DNA from: Lentisphaeria bacterium UBA7640
Lineage (GTDB): Bacteria; Verrucomicrobiota; Lentisphaeria; Victivallales; Victivallaceae
Assembly: GCA_002483765.1 (NCBI GenBank)
Contig: DLIO01000090.1
Location: 1-24,362 of the forward strand
Length of the DNA: 24,362 nt
Direction of reading: 5' to 3'
The notes below the pieces were generated by a model that saw only the letters and a list, made by a program, of their open reading frames with translations, searched no databases and was not told the DNA's origin. Shown here in pieces: positions 1 through 7,498 of this stretch. The position numbers were made by a program, and so were the translations under genes. Position 1 is the stretch's first letter. The number at the start of each line of letters is the position of its first letter.

Positions 1-70
1 CTTGCTCAAAGTAATGAGCTCTGTTGGATAATATTGTTGTAGCTCAAAAACAGTCAAGTAAGGAAGAATG

Positions 71-505
71 ATGAATATGAAAAAAATTATAGTGAAAAAC
101 AGCGGTTATATTGAGTTGCCGCGAGTAGTTGACGAACGCGACGGTGTGCTGAGCATAATGGAGGGGAATAAAGATATTCCGTTCGACATAAAACGCGTAT
201 ATTACATAAATCATCTCGAGAACCTCCAGAGCGTACGTGGCAAACATGCTCATAAAGCTTTGCAACAGGTGATCTTCTGCATCAATGGTAGTTTTATATT
301 GTCACTTGATGATGGTCTAAATAAACAAGACATACTGATGTGGCGCGATAATGTGGGCGTTATTCTTGGAACCGGTCTATGGCATGAAATGCACAGTTTC
401 TCCAGTGGTTGCATCTTACTGGTGGTGGCAAGTGATTATTATAATGAAGCCGATTACATTAGAGATTATGATGAGTTTTTGGCATTTATCGGAGAACAAT
501 CATGA
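71..505 (+). CDS. fdtA: dTDP-4-oxo-6-deoxyhexose 3,4-ketoisomerase (FdtA/QdtA, WxcM-like cupin)
   Basis: This small cupin enzyme would move the keto group of dTDP-4-oxo-6-deoxyglucose from C4 to C3, preparing the sugar for 3-amination. The sequence has the family hallmark RGKHAHK about residues 57-62, with the HxH pair that is catalytic in FdtA. It continues with a beta-rich cupin core (QVIFCINGSF, LSLDDG) and ends with the typical YIRDYDEFL. The length of about 144 residues is normal. Three in-frame ATGs lie at 68, 71 and 77. The AAGGAAG at 60-66 is best spaced for 71, so that start is used. The stop overlaps the next start in ATGA, which implies translational coupling to the aminotransferase. 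Whether the product is the galacto (Fuc3N) or gluco (Qui3N) series cannot be decided from sequence alone. The 5' part of the operon lies outside the window. Confidence 0.88.
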   Translation: MNMKKIIVKNSGYIELPRVVDERDGVLSIMEGNKDIPFDIKRVYYINHLENLQSVRGKHAHKALQQVIFCINGSFILSLDDGLNKQDILMWRDNVGVILGTGLWHEMHSFSSGCILLVVASDYYNEADYIRDYDEFLAFIGEQS

Positions 506-1590
506 AAATCCCACAATGTAATCCGTATCTGAACTATATAGCTAATCGTGAAGCGATCGATTCGGCAATCACTGAAGTGTTGAATTCCGGACGATATATC
601 CTAGGCAATGCGGTAAAGGCGTTCGAACAAGAGTATGCGGCTTGGCATGATTGTAGCGGCGCAGTCGGAGTCGCAAGTGGAACTGACGCGCTTGAATTGG
701 CATTGCGTTCTCTGGAGTTACCTGAACAGGCTTGCGTAGCGGTTACCTCACATACCGCTTCAGCCACCGGTATCGCGATTCTCCGGGCTGGATTAATTCC
801 AGTTTTTGTAGATATTGATGAAAGGACTTATAATATTTCACCTGAATGCTTATCTGAAGCTATTGAGGAAAATCCTGATATCGCCGCTGTCGTAGTTGTT
901 CATCTTTATGGCGCTCCGGCTGATATGAAGAAAATCATGACCTTGACCGATGCTAAAGGTATTCCGGTTATTGAAGACTGCGCGCAGGCTCATGGCGCGA
1001 CTATCGCGGGACAAAAAGTCGGCACTTTCGGAAAATGTGGCGCATTCAGTTTCTATCCAACAAAGAACCTTGGAGCAATGGGCGATGGCGGGGCGGTAAT
1101 CAGTTCGGATACGGCATTGTTGCGAAAGCTTGCATTGCTTCGGCAGTATGGCTGGGCAGAACGTTTTTCATGCGGTTCTTATGGCGTCAACAGTCGCCTT
1201 GATGAATTACAGGCGGCGATTTTACGCGTAAAGCTGAAGAATCTAGAAAACGATAATGGACAACGCCAGAAGATAGCGGCGCAATATTTACAAGAACTGA
1301 GTGATTTGCCAATTATTTTACCCATTACGTTCACTGGACACCAGCACGTGTATCATCAGTTTGTCATACGTACTCCAAAACGTGATCAGTTGCAGCAATA
1401 TCTAGCGGATCAAGGGATCGGCACCGCTATTCATTATCCCAAAATGTTGCATCAGCAACCATTGTTCGCGCCGTATGTATTGGGGGATTTAAAAACCCTT
1501 GACGATATTCTGAGTCTACCGATCTTCCCCGAAATGTCTCAAGAAATGGTTATTTATGTGACTGAAAAAATTAGAGAATTCTTTCAATGA
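502..1590 (+). CDS. fdtB: dTDP-3-keto-6-deoxyhexose 3-aminotransferase (FdtB/QdtB-like, DegT/DnrJ/EryC1 family)
   Basis: This PLP-dependent sugar aminotransferase would convert the 3-keto sugar made by the preceding ketoisomerase to a dTDP-3-amino-3,6-dideoxyhexose. The fold-type I signatures are all visible: the ASGTDAL phosphate-binding turn near residues 58-64, IEDCAQAHG near 157-165 with the PLP-ring Asp159, and SFYPTKNLG with the Schiff-base lysine at residue 188. A GxNSRLDELQAA block typical of the family follows. The length of 362 residues is normal. It starts inside the ATGA overlap with fdtA and its own stop overlaps the glycosyltransferase start in the same way, so three genes form one coupled unit. 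The family call is secure. The exact sugar is inferred from the neighbour. Confidence 0.88.
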   Translation: MKIPQCNPYLNYIANREAIDSAITEVLNSGRYILGNAVKAFEQEYAAWHDCSGAVGVASGTDALELALRSLELPEQACVAVTSHTASATGIAILRAGLIPVFVDIDERTYNISPECLSEAIEENPDIAAVVVVHLYGAPADMKKIMTLTDAKGIPVIEDCAQAHGATIAGQKVGTFGKCGAFSFYPTKNLGAMGDGGAVISSDTALLRKLALLRQYGWAERFSCGSYGVNSRLDELQAAILRVKLKNLENDNGQRQKIAAQYLQELSDLPIILPITFTGHQHVYHQFVIRTPKRDQLQQYLADQGIGTAIHYPKMLHQQPLFAPYVLGDLKTLDDILSLPIFPEMSQEMVIYVTEKIREFFQ

Positions 1591-2582
1591 AATATTTTTG
1601 CACCTATTTTGATTTTAACTATATTCAACAAGGTTGGACACTATTTCGTTCTTTGCAGAATACTGTTGAATCGTTCAAATTATTTGTCATCTGCATGGAT
1701 GATAAAGTTTTTGAGGTGTTAAGCCAAGCGGCTCCAAATATTATCATTCCCATAAAGCTGAGTGATATTGAAACTTTTGATCCTGAATATGCTGCTAGTC
1801 GTAACAATCGTTCCATCTACGAGTATTTTTTTACTTTGACGCCAGTTATGCCTTTGTATATTTTTCAACAATATCCTGAAGTTGATCTGTTGACCTACCT
1901 TGACGCTGATCTTTATTTTTATAGTTCTCCGCAAGCACTCTATGATGAATTGGGAACAAACTCAATGTTGATTACTCCGCACCGTTTCCCTGAAAAAATT
2001 AAGTGGCGGGAAAAATTTGGTCTTTATAATGTCAGTTTACAGATATACAGACGTGACGATAACACCATGAAAGCTTTGCAATGGTGGCGGAGAAAATGTA
2101 TTGAATGGTGCTATGATGTTGTTGAAGAGGAACGCTTCGCCGATCAGAAATATCTCAACCAGATAATTGAATTATTTGACGGCGTCATAGCGTCTCAACT
2201 GAAGGGCGCAGGGCTTGCGCCGTGGAACTGGTGGCAGTATAATTTCGAATACGATAGCAATGGGAAATTGCTAGTTGACGGAGAAGATTTGATTTTCTAT
2301 CATTTTCAGGGATTTAAGGTTCTTAATTCATCTCTGTTGCTACACAACCTCGGTCATTACAAACGCGTGATGCCCCGAAAACTGCTGAAGTTCTTCTATC
2401 TGGGTTATTTGCGCGAACTCTACCGTTCAATACTTTACCTGAAGAAACATTTTCCTCAATATGAATACAGTCTGATCACCAAGCATAACCGCATCGGAAT
2501 GAAATTTATGCGGAATATCTTATCCGCAATCTATCATCGCGCGATTATGTGCTATTCCAACTCCGCACTGCGTCAGCGCTGA
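1587..2582 (+). CDS. GT-A fold glycosyltransferase (GT8-like)
   Basis: This is a probable nucleotide-sugar-dependent glycosyltransferase acting in the cytoplasm on a surface polysaccharide or LPS precursor. The 331-residue protein has an N-terminal Rossmann-like half. It also has a clear metal-binding DxD in TYLDADLYFYSS (Asp106 and Asp108), a FADQKYLNQ segment near 184-192 as in GT8-type enzymes, and a late YHFQGFK near 238-244 that resembles the HxxGxxK region of those enzymes. No signal peptide or membrane segment is seen, although the C-terminal 80 residues are basic and aromatic, which would suit peripheral membrane contact. The start overlaps the aminotransferase stop by 4 nt. It may transfer the amino sugar made by the two preceding genes, but that is inference; donor and acceptor are unknown. 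Confidence 0.75.
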   Translation: MKYFCTYFDFNYIQQGWTLFRSLQNTVESFKLFVICMDDKVFEVLSQAAPNIIIPIKLSDIETFDPEYAASRNNRSIYEYFFTLTPVMPLYIFQQYPEVDLLTYLDADLYFYSSPQALYDELGTNSMLITPHRFPEKIKWREKFGLYNVSLQIYRRDDNTMKALQWWRRKCIEWCYDVVEEERFADQKYLNQIIELFDGVIASQLKGAGLAPWNWWQYNFEYDSNGKLLVDGEDLIFYHFQGFKVLNSSLLLHNLGHYKRVMPRKLLKFFYLGYLRELYRSILYLKKHFPQYEYSLITKHNRIGMKFMRNILSAIYHRAIMCYSNSALRQR

Positions 2583-2685
2583 AAACAATTCAATATTTGA
2601 GAGAAAAAAATTGATTCTCAGATGGCGCAGATAAAGGCGCGGAATGGTTTTTAAACTGAAAACATTCAACTTCTGAAAATAAAAA

Positions 2686-2763
2686 TGGTCGGGATGACAA
2701 GATTTGAACTTGCGACCTTTTGACCCCCAGTCAAACGCGCTATCCAAGCTGCGCCACATCCCG
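2686..2763 (-). tRNA. tRNA-Pro (anticodon GGG)
   Basis: On the minus strand the sequence folds as a complete cloverleaf. The acceptor CGGGATG pairs with CATCCCG, the D-stem is GCGC/GCGC with an AGCTTGGATA loop, and the anticodon stem TTTGA/TCAAA closes the loop CTGGGGG (anticodon GGG). The variable loop is 5 nt (AGGTC) and the T-arm is GCAAG-TTCAAAT-CTTGT. The discriminator is A, and the 3' CCA is encoded at 2688-2686. The C1-G72 pair is characteristic of bacterial tRNA-Pro. A TATATT about 18 nt upstream (2786-2781) could be its -10 box, but no convincing -35 accompanies it. Confidence 0.95.
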
Positions 2764-2924
2764 ACTTCAAAGAGATTTAAAATATAGCTTTGAACGAAAA
2801 AAACAAACCACTATTCGGTTAATCCTATAATTTTCATCTAAATTATGGCGGGAAGGGAGTTTTTGTCCACTAATGTCACGAATGGTCACGAATGGGGAAA
2901 GTTTTTTACAAATATAAAAAAATT

Positions 2925-3019
2925 ATTAGTGTAAATTCGTGTAATTCGTGGACAGAAAAAGAGTTGGGGAAGGGAGTTTTTAACCACAGATAGACACAAA
3001 TTAACACAGATGGGAAAAG
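2925..3019 (+). repeat. Composite repeat copy 1 (modules A and B)
   Basis: Module A covers 2925-2954 and module B 2956-3019. Compared with copy 2 at 3040-3133, module A is identical and module B differs by one base (TAGACACAAA against TAGAAACAAA). Confidence 0.9.
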
Positions 3020-3039
3020 AGAAAAAGAACAAGCATTTC

Positions 3040-3133
3040 ATTAGTGTAAATTCGTGTAATTCGTGGACAAAAAAGAGTTGGGGAAGGGAGTTTTTAACCA
3101 CAGATAGAAACAAATTAACACAGATGGGAAAAG
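3040..3133 (+). repeat. Composite repeat copy 2 (modules A and B)
   Basis: Module A covers 3040-3069 and module B 3070-3133, in direct orientation to copy 1. The linkers preceding copies 2 and 3 both contain ACAAGCATT, so the repeated unit probably extends slightly left of module A. Confidence 0.9.
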
Positions 3134-3198
3134 CGTGAGAGCGGGGATTTAACACAGAGGCACGGTGACTCAGAGAAAATAAAATAAAAACAAGCATT

Positions 3199-3228
3199 AT
3201 TAGTGTAAATTCGTGTAATTCGTGGACA
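3199..3228 (+). repeat. Repeat module A, third copy
   Basis: This is an exact third copy of the 30-nt module A. Here it is followed by a diverged AAAAAGGAGTATTGTCCACGG instead of module B. Confidence 0.88.
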
Positions 3229-3388
3229 GAAAAAAATTTAAAAAGGAGTATTGTCCACGGATTTTCCTTCGCCAACTTCATCCGTGTACTTTGTGCCTTC
3301 TTGGGGTTCTTTGTGGTTACTCCGTTTCCCGATCGGTGATTAAAAATCACTTCCAATATTATTTTTAAAGAATTTTTTTATAAAAAGT

Positions 3389-3416
3389 TTGACAAAGTTT
3401 ATTGTGGAGTTATAAT
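3389..3416 (+). promoter_or_regulatory. Sigma-70-type promoter of the rrf2-hcp operon
   Basis: A consensus TTGACA at 3389-3394 and a consensus TATAAT at 3411-3416 are separated by 16 bp. They lie 43 nt upstream of the GTG start of the Rrf2 regulator. The -10 box sits inside a perfect palindrome TATAATTATA (3411-3420). Confidence 0.75.
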
Positions 3417-3438
3417 TATAGCATTGCAACACCACAAT
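3401..3438. promoter_or_regulatory. Candidate operator: inverted repeat flanking the -10 box
   Basis: ATTGTGG at 3401-3407 is mirrored exactly by CCACAAT at 3432-3438. The pair encloses the -10 box, the TATAATTATA palindrome and the expected transcription start. A dyad here would suit autoregulation by the adjacent Rrf2 protein, but the arm spacing (24 nt) is wider than a classic Rrf2 site. The smaller TATAATTATA dyad is an alternative. Confidence 0.4.
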
Positions 3439-3458
3439 AAGAAAGAGGAATTTAAAGA

Positions 3459-3881
3459 GTGCCAAGTATTTTACACATTTCGGAAGCCGTCGCGCTTGGG
3501 ATACATGCTTGCGCAATTATTGCTGGCGGCAAAGAAAAATGGAGTACGCCTGATTTAGCGAAAAAATTCCAAGCTTCGGCGGCACATCTTTCCAAAGTAA
3601 TGCGCCGTTTAGTGGTAGCTGGAATCTTGAAATCGGTTTCTGGCCCGAATGGTGGTTTTGCTTTAGCAAAAACCCCCAATGAAATTTCACTTTTAGACGT
3701 CTACGAGGCTATTGACGGCCAATTCCCAAATGTTGCATGTATTTTCGAAAAACCAATTTGTAATTTTTCCCCGTGTATTTTAAAGAACTTCATAGTTGAA
3801 GAAAATGAGAGGGCGTGGAAATATTTCTCCACGACCACATTAGAAAACATAACCAAACAACAAGAGGAGATTGAGTTATGA
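3459..3881 (+). CDS. Rrf2-family Fe-S transcriptional regulator (NsrR-like)
   Basis: This winged-helix regulator probably senses nitric oxide or redox state through a bound Fe-S cluster and controls hcp. The 140-residue protein has an N-terminal wHTH, including AAHLSKVMRRLVVAGIL and the wing S/GPNGGFALA at about residues 40-71. A dimerisation region follows, with three cysteines at 94, 101 and 106, the usual cluster ligands of Rrf2 proteins. The spacing C-x6-C-x4-C differs slightly from the usual C-x5-C-x5-C of NsrR. The start is GTG, supported by AAGAGGAA at 3443-3450 with 8 nt spacing. Its stop overlaps the hcp start by 4 nt. NsrR-type control of hcp is well known, so an NO response is likely, but IscR-like or other cluster sensing is not excluded. 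Confidence 0.85.
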   Translation: MPSILHISEAVALGIHACAIIAGGKEKWSTPDLAKKFQASAAHLSKVMRRLVVAGILKSVSGPNGGFALAKTPNEISLLDVYEAIDGQFPNVACIFEKPICNFSPCILKNFIVEENERAWKYFSTTTLENITKQQEEIEL

Positions 3882-5512
3882 GTATGTTCTGTTATCAATG
3901 TCAGGAAACCGCTCGCAATACTGGATGCACAGTCCGTGGCGTATGCGGCAAAGAGAGTGATACATCCAATTTAATGGACGTATTGATTGACGCACTGCGC
4001 GGCATTGCTGTCGCAGTAGAAACTAGTGGCAAAGCCATTGACAATGAAGCTGGTGCTTTTATTGCTGAGTCATTATTTATGACCATCACTAACGCCAACT
4101 TCAGTAATGAACGCGTTGCCGCTAAAATCAAAGAAGCCTTGACAGTTCGTGATCGCATTATCAAACAATCGCCTGACAAATTTCAAGGAAATTTGCCAGC
4201 AATTTTGTCTTGGACTGGCAGTTCGATTGCCGATTTTGCTGCGAAAGCTGAAAAAGTCGGAGTATTGGCTACAGAAAACGAGGATGTCCGTTCGCTTCGT
4301 GAATTATTGATTTACGGAATAAAAGGGATGGCTGCCTATGCTGAGCACGCCTGTGTTCTCGGTTATGAAAAACCTGGAATCTATCAATTCTTGGTCAAGG
4401 CATTAGCTTCAACGACCAAAGAATTAAGCGTTGATGAGATGGTTGCTTTGGTAATGGAATGCGGCAGTACAGCAGTGACAACGATGGCGTTGCTTGATGA
4501 GGCAAATACCAGTACCTACGGCAATCCAGAGATCACTAGTGTTAAGACCGGCGTCGGAACTCGCCCCGGAATTTTGGTGTCAGGCCACGATCTGCGCGAT
4601 ATCGACGAACTCCTACAGCAAACTGAAGGACAAGGTATTGACATCTACACGCATTCAGAAATGTTACCGACACATTACTATCCGAAATTGAAAAAATATC
4701 CACACCTGTACGGCAATTATGGCGGTTCATGGTGGCACCAAAATAAAGAATTTGCTTCGTTCAACGGGCCAATTCTAATGACCACCAACTGTATTATTCC
4801 AGTTCGCGACGAATATCGTGATCGGATATTTACTACTGGCACTGCTGGTTATCCTGGCGTTAAACACGTCGGTCTACGCGAAAAAGGCAAACAGAAAGAT
4901 TTCTCTGAAATCATCGCACTGGCGAAAAAATGTCCAGCTCCTACAGAGCTCGAAAATGGCACCATTGTTGGCGGTTTCGCTCACAATCAAGTCATTGCTC
5001 TCGCAGACAAAGTCGTTGCCGCAGTCAAATCCGGAGCGATCAAACGCTTTGTAGTGATGGCTGGTTGCGACGGACGGATGAAAGATCGCCAATATTTCAC
5101 CGATGTGGCAGAAGGTCTACCTGCTGACACCATAATCCTGACTGCTGGATGTGCGAAATATCGTTACAACAAACTGAACCTCGGCGATATTGGCGGTATT
5201 CCGCGAGTACTTGACGCAGGACAGTGCAACGATTCGTATTCGTTAGCTGTAATTGCTCTAAAACTACAAGAAGTCTTCGGACTAGAAGACATCAACGACC
5301 TACCATTGTCGTTTGACGTGGCATGGTATGAACAGAAAGCGGTAGTAGTCTTGTTGGCATTATTGTCACTCGGCTTCAAAGGTATTCGCCTTGGCCCAAC
5401 GCTTCCTGCGTTCTTATCACCTAACGTGGCAGACGTGCTGGTTAAGACCTTTAATCTGAAACCAACTACCGATGCGCAAAGTGATATTGCAGCAATGATG
5501 GCTGGCAAATAA
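3878..5512 (+). CDS. hcp: Hydroxylamine reductase / hybrid cluster protein, class I type
   Basis: Hcp is a cytoplasmic Fe-S enzyme. It reduces NO to N2O (and hydroxylamine to ammonia in vitro) and protects anaerobes from nitrosative stress. The N-terminus carries C5-x2-C8-x8-C17-x5-C23, the spacing of class I proteins that bind a [4Fe-4S] cluster, rather than the longer spacing of enterobacterial class II. All hybrid-cluster ligands can be placed: H237, E261, C305, C397 (the expected persulfide), C425, C450, E485 and K487. The 544-residue length is near that of the Desulfovibrio enzyme, so the three-helix domain is retained. AGAGGAG at 3863-3869 supports the start. No separate NADH-dependent reductase (hcr) follows, as is usual for class I. 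Confidence 0.96.
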   Translation: MSMFCYQCQETARNTGCTVRGVCGKESDTSNLMDVLIDALRGIAVAVETSGKAIDNEAGAFIAESLFMTITNANFSNERVAAKIKEALTVRDRIIKQSPDKFQGNLPAILSWTGSSIADFAAKAEKVGVLATENEDVRSLRELLIYGIKGMAAYAEHACVLGYEKPGIYQFLVKALASTTKELSVDEMVALVMECGSTAVTTMALLDEANTSTYGNPEITSVKTGVGTRPGILVSGHDLRDIDELLQQTEGQGIDIYTHSEMLPTHYYPKLKKYPHLYGNYGGSWWHQNKEFASFNGPILMTTNCIIPVRDEYRDRIFTTGTAGYPGVKHVGLREKGKQKDFSEIIALAKKCPAPTELENGTIVGGFAHNQVIALADKVVAAVKSGAIKRFVVMAGCDGRMKDRQYFTDVAEGLPADTIILTAGCAKYRYNKLNLGDIGGIPRVLDAGQCNDSYSLAVIALKLQEVFGLEDINDLPLSFDVAWYEQKAVVVLLALLSLGFKGIRLGPTLPAFLSPNVADVLVKTFNLKPTTDAQSDIAAMMAGK

Positions 5513-5533
5513 AATAGCGTAAATTCGCTTTTA

Positions 5534-5564
5534 AATTAGCGCGCGCATTATGCGCGCGCTAATT
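5534..5564. repeat. Palindromic stem-loop, copy 1 (shared with 15351-15381)
   Basis: A perfect 14-bp stem, AATTAGCGCGCGCA against TGCGCGCGCTAATT, encloses a 3-nt TTA loop 21 nt after the hcp stop. A near-identical element with the same core and loop lies at 15351-15381. It has no clear U-run of its own; a separate terminator follows at 5590. Similarity to the second copy suggests a dispersed REP-like intergenic element rather than just an hcp terminator. Confidence 0.8.
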
Positions 5565-5589
5565 CAATTTATATTTTAGAAGCCATAAA

Positions 5590-5618
5590 ACTTCCACACT
5601 AGTTGTGGAAGTCTTTTT
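5590..5618 (+). terminator. Rho-independent terminator of the rrf2-hcp operon
   Basis: A 9-bp stem ACTTCCACA/TGTGGAAGT with a 5-nt loop is followed by CTTTTT. It lies 77 nt after the hcp stop. The rest of the gap to 5839 holds nothing further that I can support. Confidence 0.85.
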
Positions 5619-5839
5619 ATTTCGTACCTCATACTAGTTATGCGCAATATCCAACTTGGCATCACTATCACATTAAATTCTTCTCCTGCTACGCTAACAA
5701 AATTTATTTTATGCCGCGATAAAGACGGCCAAAGTAATCAGTTTGGCACAATAGTTTTCAGTCATTCCCCTTGTATTTTGCGTGGCACCTTATATTTTGT
5801 AAATACTAAATACAACTTACCAACTCAAGGAACTTTCTC

Positions 5840-7351
5840 ATGGTAAAAATCACCAGATTTTCATTCAAACGATTTTATCTGTTAGTTCAGGTCATATTTG
5901 CCTTTGTAGTTTTAGGCTGTAGCAATCCAACGGGTTCCTATCAATCGATGCAGGCTTTTGATGAACCATTACTAAGCACGCAAGCACGACGCGCATTTGG
6001 TTATGAAGGTGTTCTGCGCAATCCTGTTATTGTTATCCACGGCTTTCTCGGAGCAAAACTTCAAGACACTACTGGCAAAGAGGTTTGGGGGACTTTCAGT
6101 GCATATCCACCAAACGCTAAAGAACTCCGCTTGATGGCGCATCCAATGGCAATTGGTAAACCGTTATCCGAACTAAAAGGCACCACCGTTGCTTATTCAA
6201 TGCTTGAACATGTTAATATCAAAGTGCTTGGTTTTTCATTTTCAGTTTCAGGTTATAGCCATTTAATTGATATATTGCATGACTGCGGTTATTCCAGTGA
6301 AGACCGCGCCCTACCAGCGGGCCGTAATTTTTATTCTCAATTCATTTTTTACTATGATTGGAGACGCGACTTGCAGGAAAATGCCGCACGACTCCATGAA
6401 TTTATTATGCTAAAAAAGTCTTATTTGCAACGCCATTATCGACGCCTCTACGGCATTGAAGACTATGACGTTCAATTCGATCTAGTTGCACATTCTATGG
6501 GTGGCTTGATTTCGCGTTACTACTTGCGCTATGGCAATCAAGATTTGCCGGAAGATGGTTCCATGCCCAAGCCAGACTGGGGTGGTAGCAAACATGTTGA
6601 TAAGGTGATTATCATCGCCACTCCAAATGCTGGCTATGCCGACACGGTCACGGAAATGGTCAACGGTTTACAACTAGCGCCAGGCGCGCCAGTCTATCCC
6701 CCTGCCCTTTTGGGAACATTCCCATCTTATTATCAAATGTTACCACAACCTATTCTGCAAGCGTTGTCTTGGAAAAACAAACAAGATCGTGAACCCATTG
6801 ATATTTTTTCACCTCAAACTTGGCTAGAGTTGAAATGGGGTTTAGTAGATCCTCAGCAAGACGCTATTCTACAGATATTATTACCTGAGGTGAAAAACAC
6901 GAGTCAGCGCCGAAAAATCGCTTTTGACCATTTACAGAAATGCTTGGCGCGGGCAGAACTATTTACCAAGGCGATGATACGCAAAATGCCCCCCACGCCA
7001 AAAGATGTGATGGCAGGTTTGTTTGTCGGCGATGCAGTCAACACGGTCAGAAAACTGGAAATTGATCGCGAAACCGGTAAAATCGCCATTAGCGAATACG
7101 ACGCTGGCGATGGAAAGGTTCTGGCAGCCAGCGCACGCTTTGACGATGTATCACAAAAAACTTGGCATCCTTTTATAAATTCAGCAGTAAATTGGAATAT
7201 GATGATTCACATTAAGGCTGCTCACATGGGGATTATGTCTTCGCCAGAATTTGCACACAATCTTCGTGCTTATTTACTGCTAATGACTACAGAAGCGCAA
7301 AAAGAACTCCTTGATCGTTACATCAAGAAAAATTCCATTCCCGCAAAATAA
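5840..7351 (+). CDS. Lipoprotein alpha/beta hydrolase of the LCAT-like lipase/acyltransferase family
   Basis: This is a probable membrane-anchored lipase, phospholipase or acyltransferase facing the periplasm. The N-terminus has basic residues, a hydrophobic stretch and the lipobox VLGC, with Cys27 as the lipidated residue. The mature part shows the LCAT-type order. IVIHGFLGAKL (about 64-74) forms the oxyanion loop, and YDWRRDL (172-178) is typical of LCAT relatives. VAHSMGGL (216-223) carries nucleophile Ser219, GDGK carries Asp424, and AAHMGI carries His462 as a candidate triad. CAAGGAA at 5826-5832 gives a well-spaced RBS. It stands alone between the hcp terminator and a 147-nt gap before the esterase operon. 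The true substrate is unknown, and the family could also act as a general esterase. Confidence 0.8.
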   Translation: MVKITRFSFKRFYLLVQVIFAFVVLGCSNPTGSYQSMQAFDEPLLSTQARRAFGYEGVLRNPVIVIHGFLGAKLQDTTGKEVWGTFSAYPPNAKELRLMAHPMAIGKPLSELKGTTVAYSMLEHVNIKVLGFSFSVSGYSHLIDILHDCGYSSEDRALPAGRNFYSQFIFYYDWRRDLQENAARLHEFIMLKKSYLQRHYRRLYGIEDYDVQFDLVAHSMGGLISRYYLRYGNQDLPEDGSMPKPDWGGSKHVDKVIIIATPNAGYADTVTEMVNGLQLAPGAPVYPPALLGTFPSYYQMLPQPILQALSWKNKQDREPIDIFSPQTWLELKWGLVDPQQDAILQILLPEVKNTSQRRKIAFDHLQKCLARAELFTKAMIRKMPPTPKDVMAGLFVGDAVNTVRKLEIDRETGKIAISEYDAGDGKVLAASARFDDVSQKTWHPFINSAVNWNMMIHIKAAHMGIMSSPEFAHNLRAYLLLMTTEAQKELLDRYIKKNSIPAK

Positions 7352-7420
7352 TTTTTTCAGAGTGGCCATAAATATGCAGTTGTTTATGGATTGCACCAAA
7401 GATAATGTTTGACTTATTGA

Positions 7421-7446
7421 ATGAAAATACTTTTCATTTCATGAAA
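7421..7446. promoter_or_regulatory. Tandem dyads upstream of the esterase-macroglobulin operon (candidate operator)
   Basis: ATGAAAA-TAC-TTTTCAT (7421-7437) is a perfect 7-3-7 dyad. It is immediately followed by the palindrome TTTCATGAAA (7437-7446). A TTGACT at 7409-7414 could be a -35 box, with the dyads falling over the spacer and -10 zone, although no good -10 is visible. They lie 53-78 nt upstream of the esterase start. Binding by a regulator is inferred, and the AT-richness makes chance dyads possible. Confidence 0.35.
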
Positions 7447-7498
7447 AATGTCATATATTACTTTTTATAATTAAGCGAAAAATCAGGAGTTTTGCACG

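Larger units (their letters stand above)
2849..3330. repeat. Intergenic array of composite repeats between tRNA-Pro and the Rrf2 gene
   Basis: The gene-free stretch 2764-3458 is dominated by degenerate repeats. Two modules recur. Module A (ATTAGTGTAAATTCGTG...TCGTGGACA, 30 nt) occurs three times. Module B (64 nt, with GAGTTGGGGAAGGGAG and ACCACAGATAG...AACACAGATGGG) occurs twice. Partial or diverged relatives are GGGAAGGGAGTTTTTGTCCAC at the left end and a tandem TCACGAATGG pair at 2875-2895. A reverse-oriented stretch at 3250-3325 reads on the minus strand ACCACAAAGAACCCC...GGCACAAAG. Open frames through this region are repetitive and low in complexity, so I do not treat them as genes. Similar motifs are scattered between genes in some environmental bacteria (recalled, not searched). 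Confidence 0.85.

Noticed and set aside
1..67. Possible 3' ends of an upstream gene (open frames stopping at 31 and 42).
   Set aside because: Only 9-13 codons are visible and neither reading frame is recognisable, so no partial gene is called.
3336..3350. GTGATT-AAA-AATCAC hairpin followed by T-rich DNA, as a terminator.
   Set aside because: The stem is short and AT-rich and no upstream plus-strand gene needs terminating there.
2886..3356. 156-codon minus-strand open frame with repeated VHELHEFTL segments.
   Set aside because: It is the translation of the intergenic repeat modules; its repetitiveness mirrors the DNA repeats and there is no ribosome binding site or recognisable family.
5640..5846. 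68-codon plus-strand open frame ahead of the LCAT-like gene.
   Set aside because: It has no ribosome binding site, starts just after a terminator, overlaps the next gene start and has no recognisable features.
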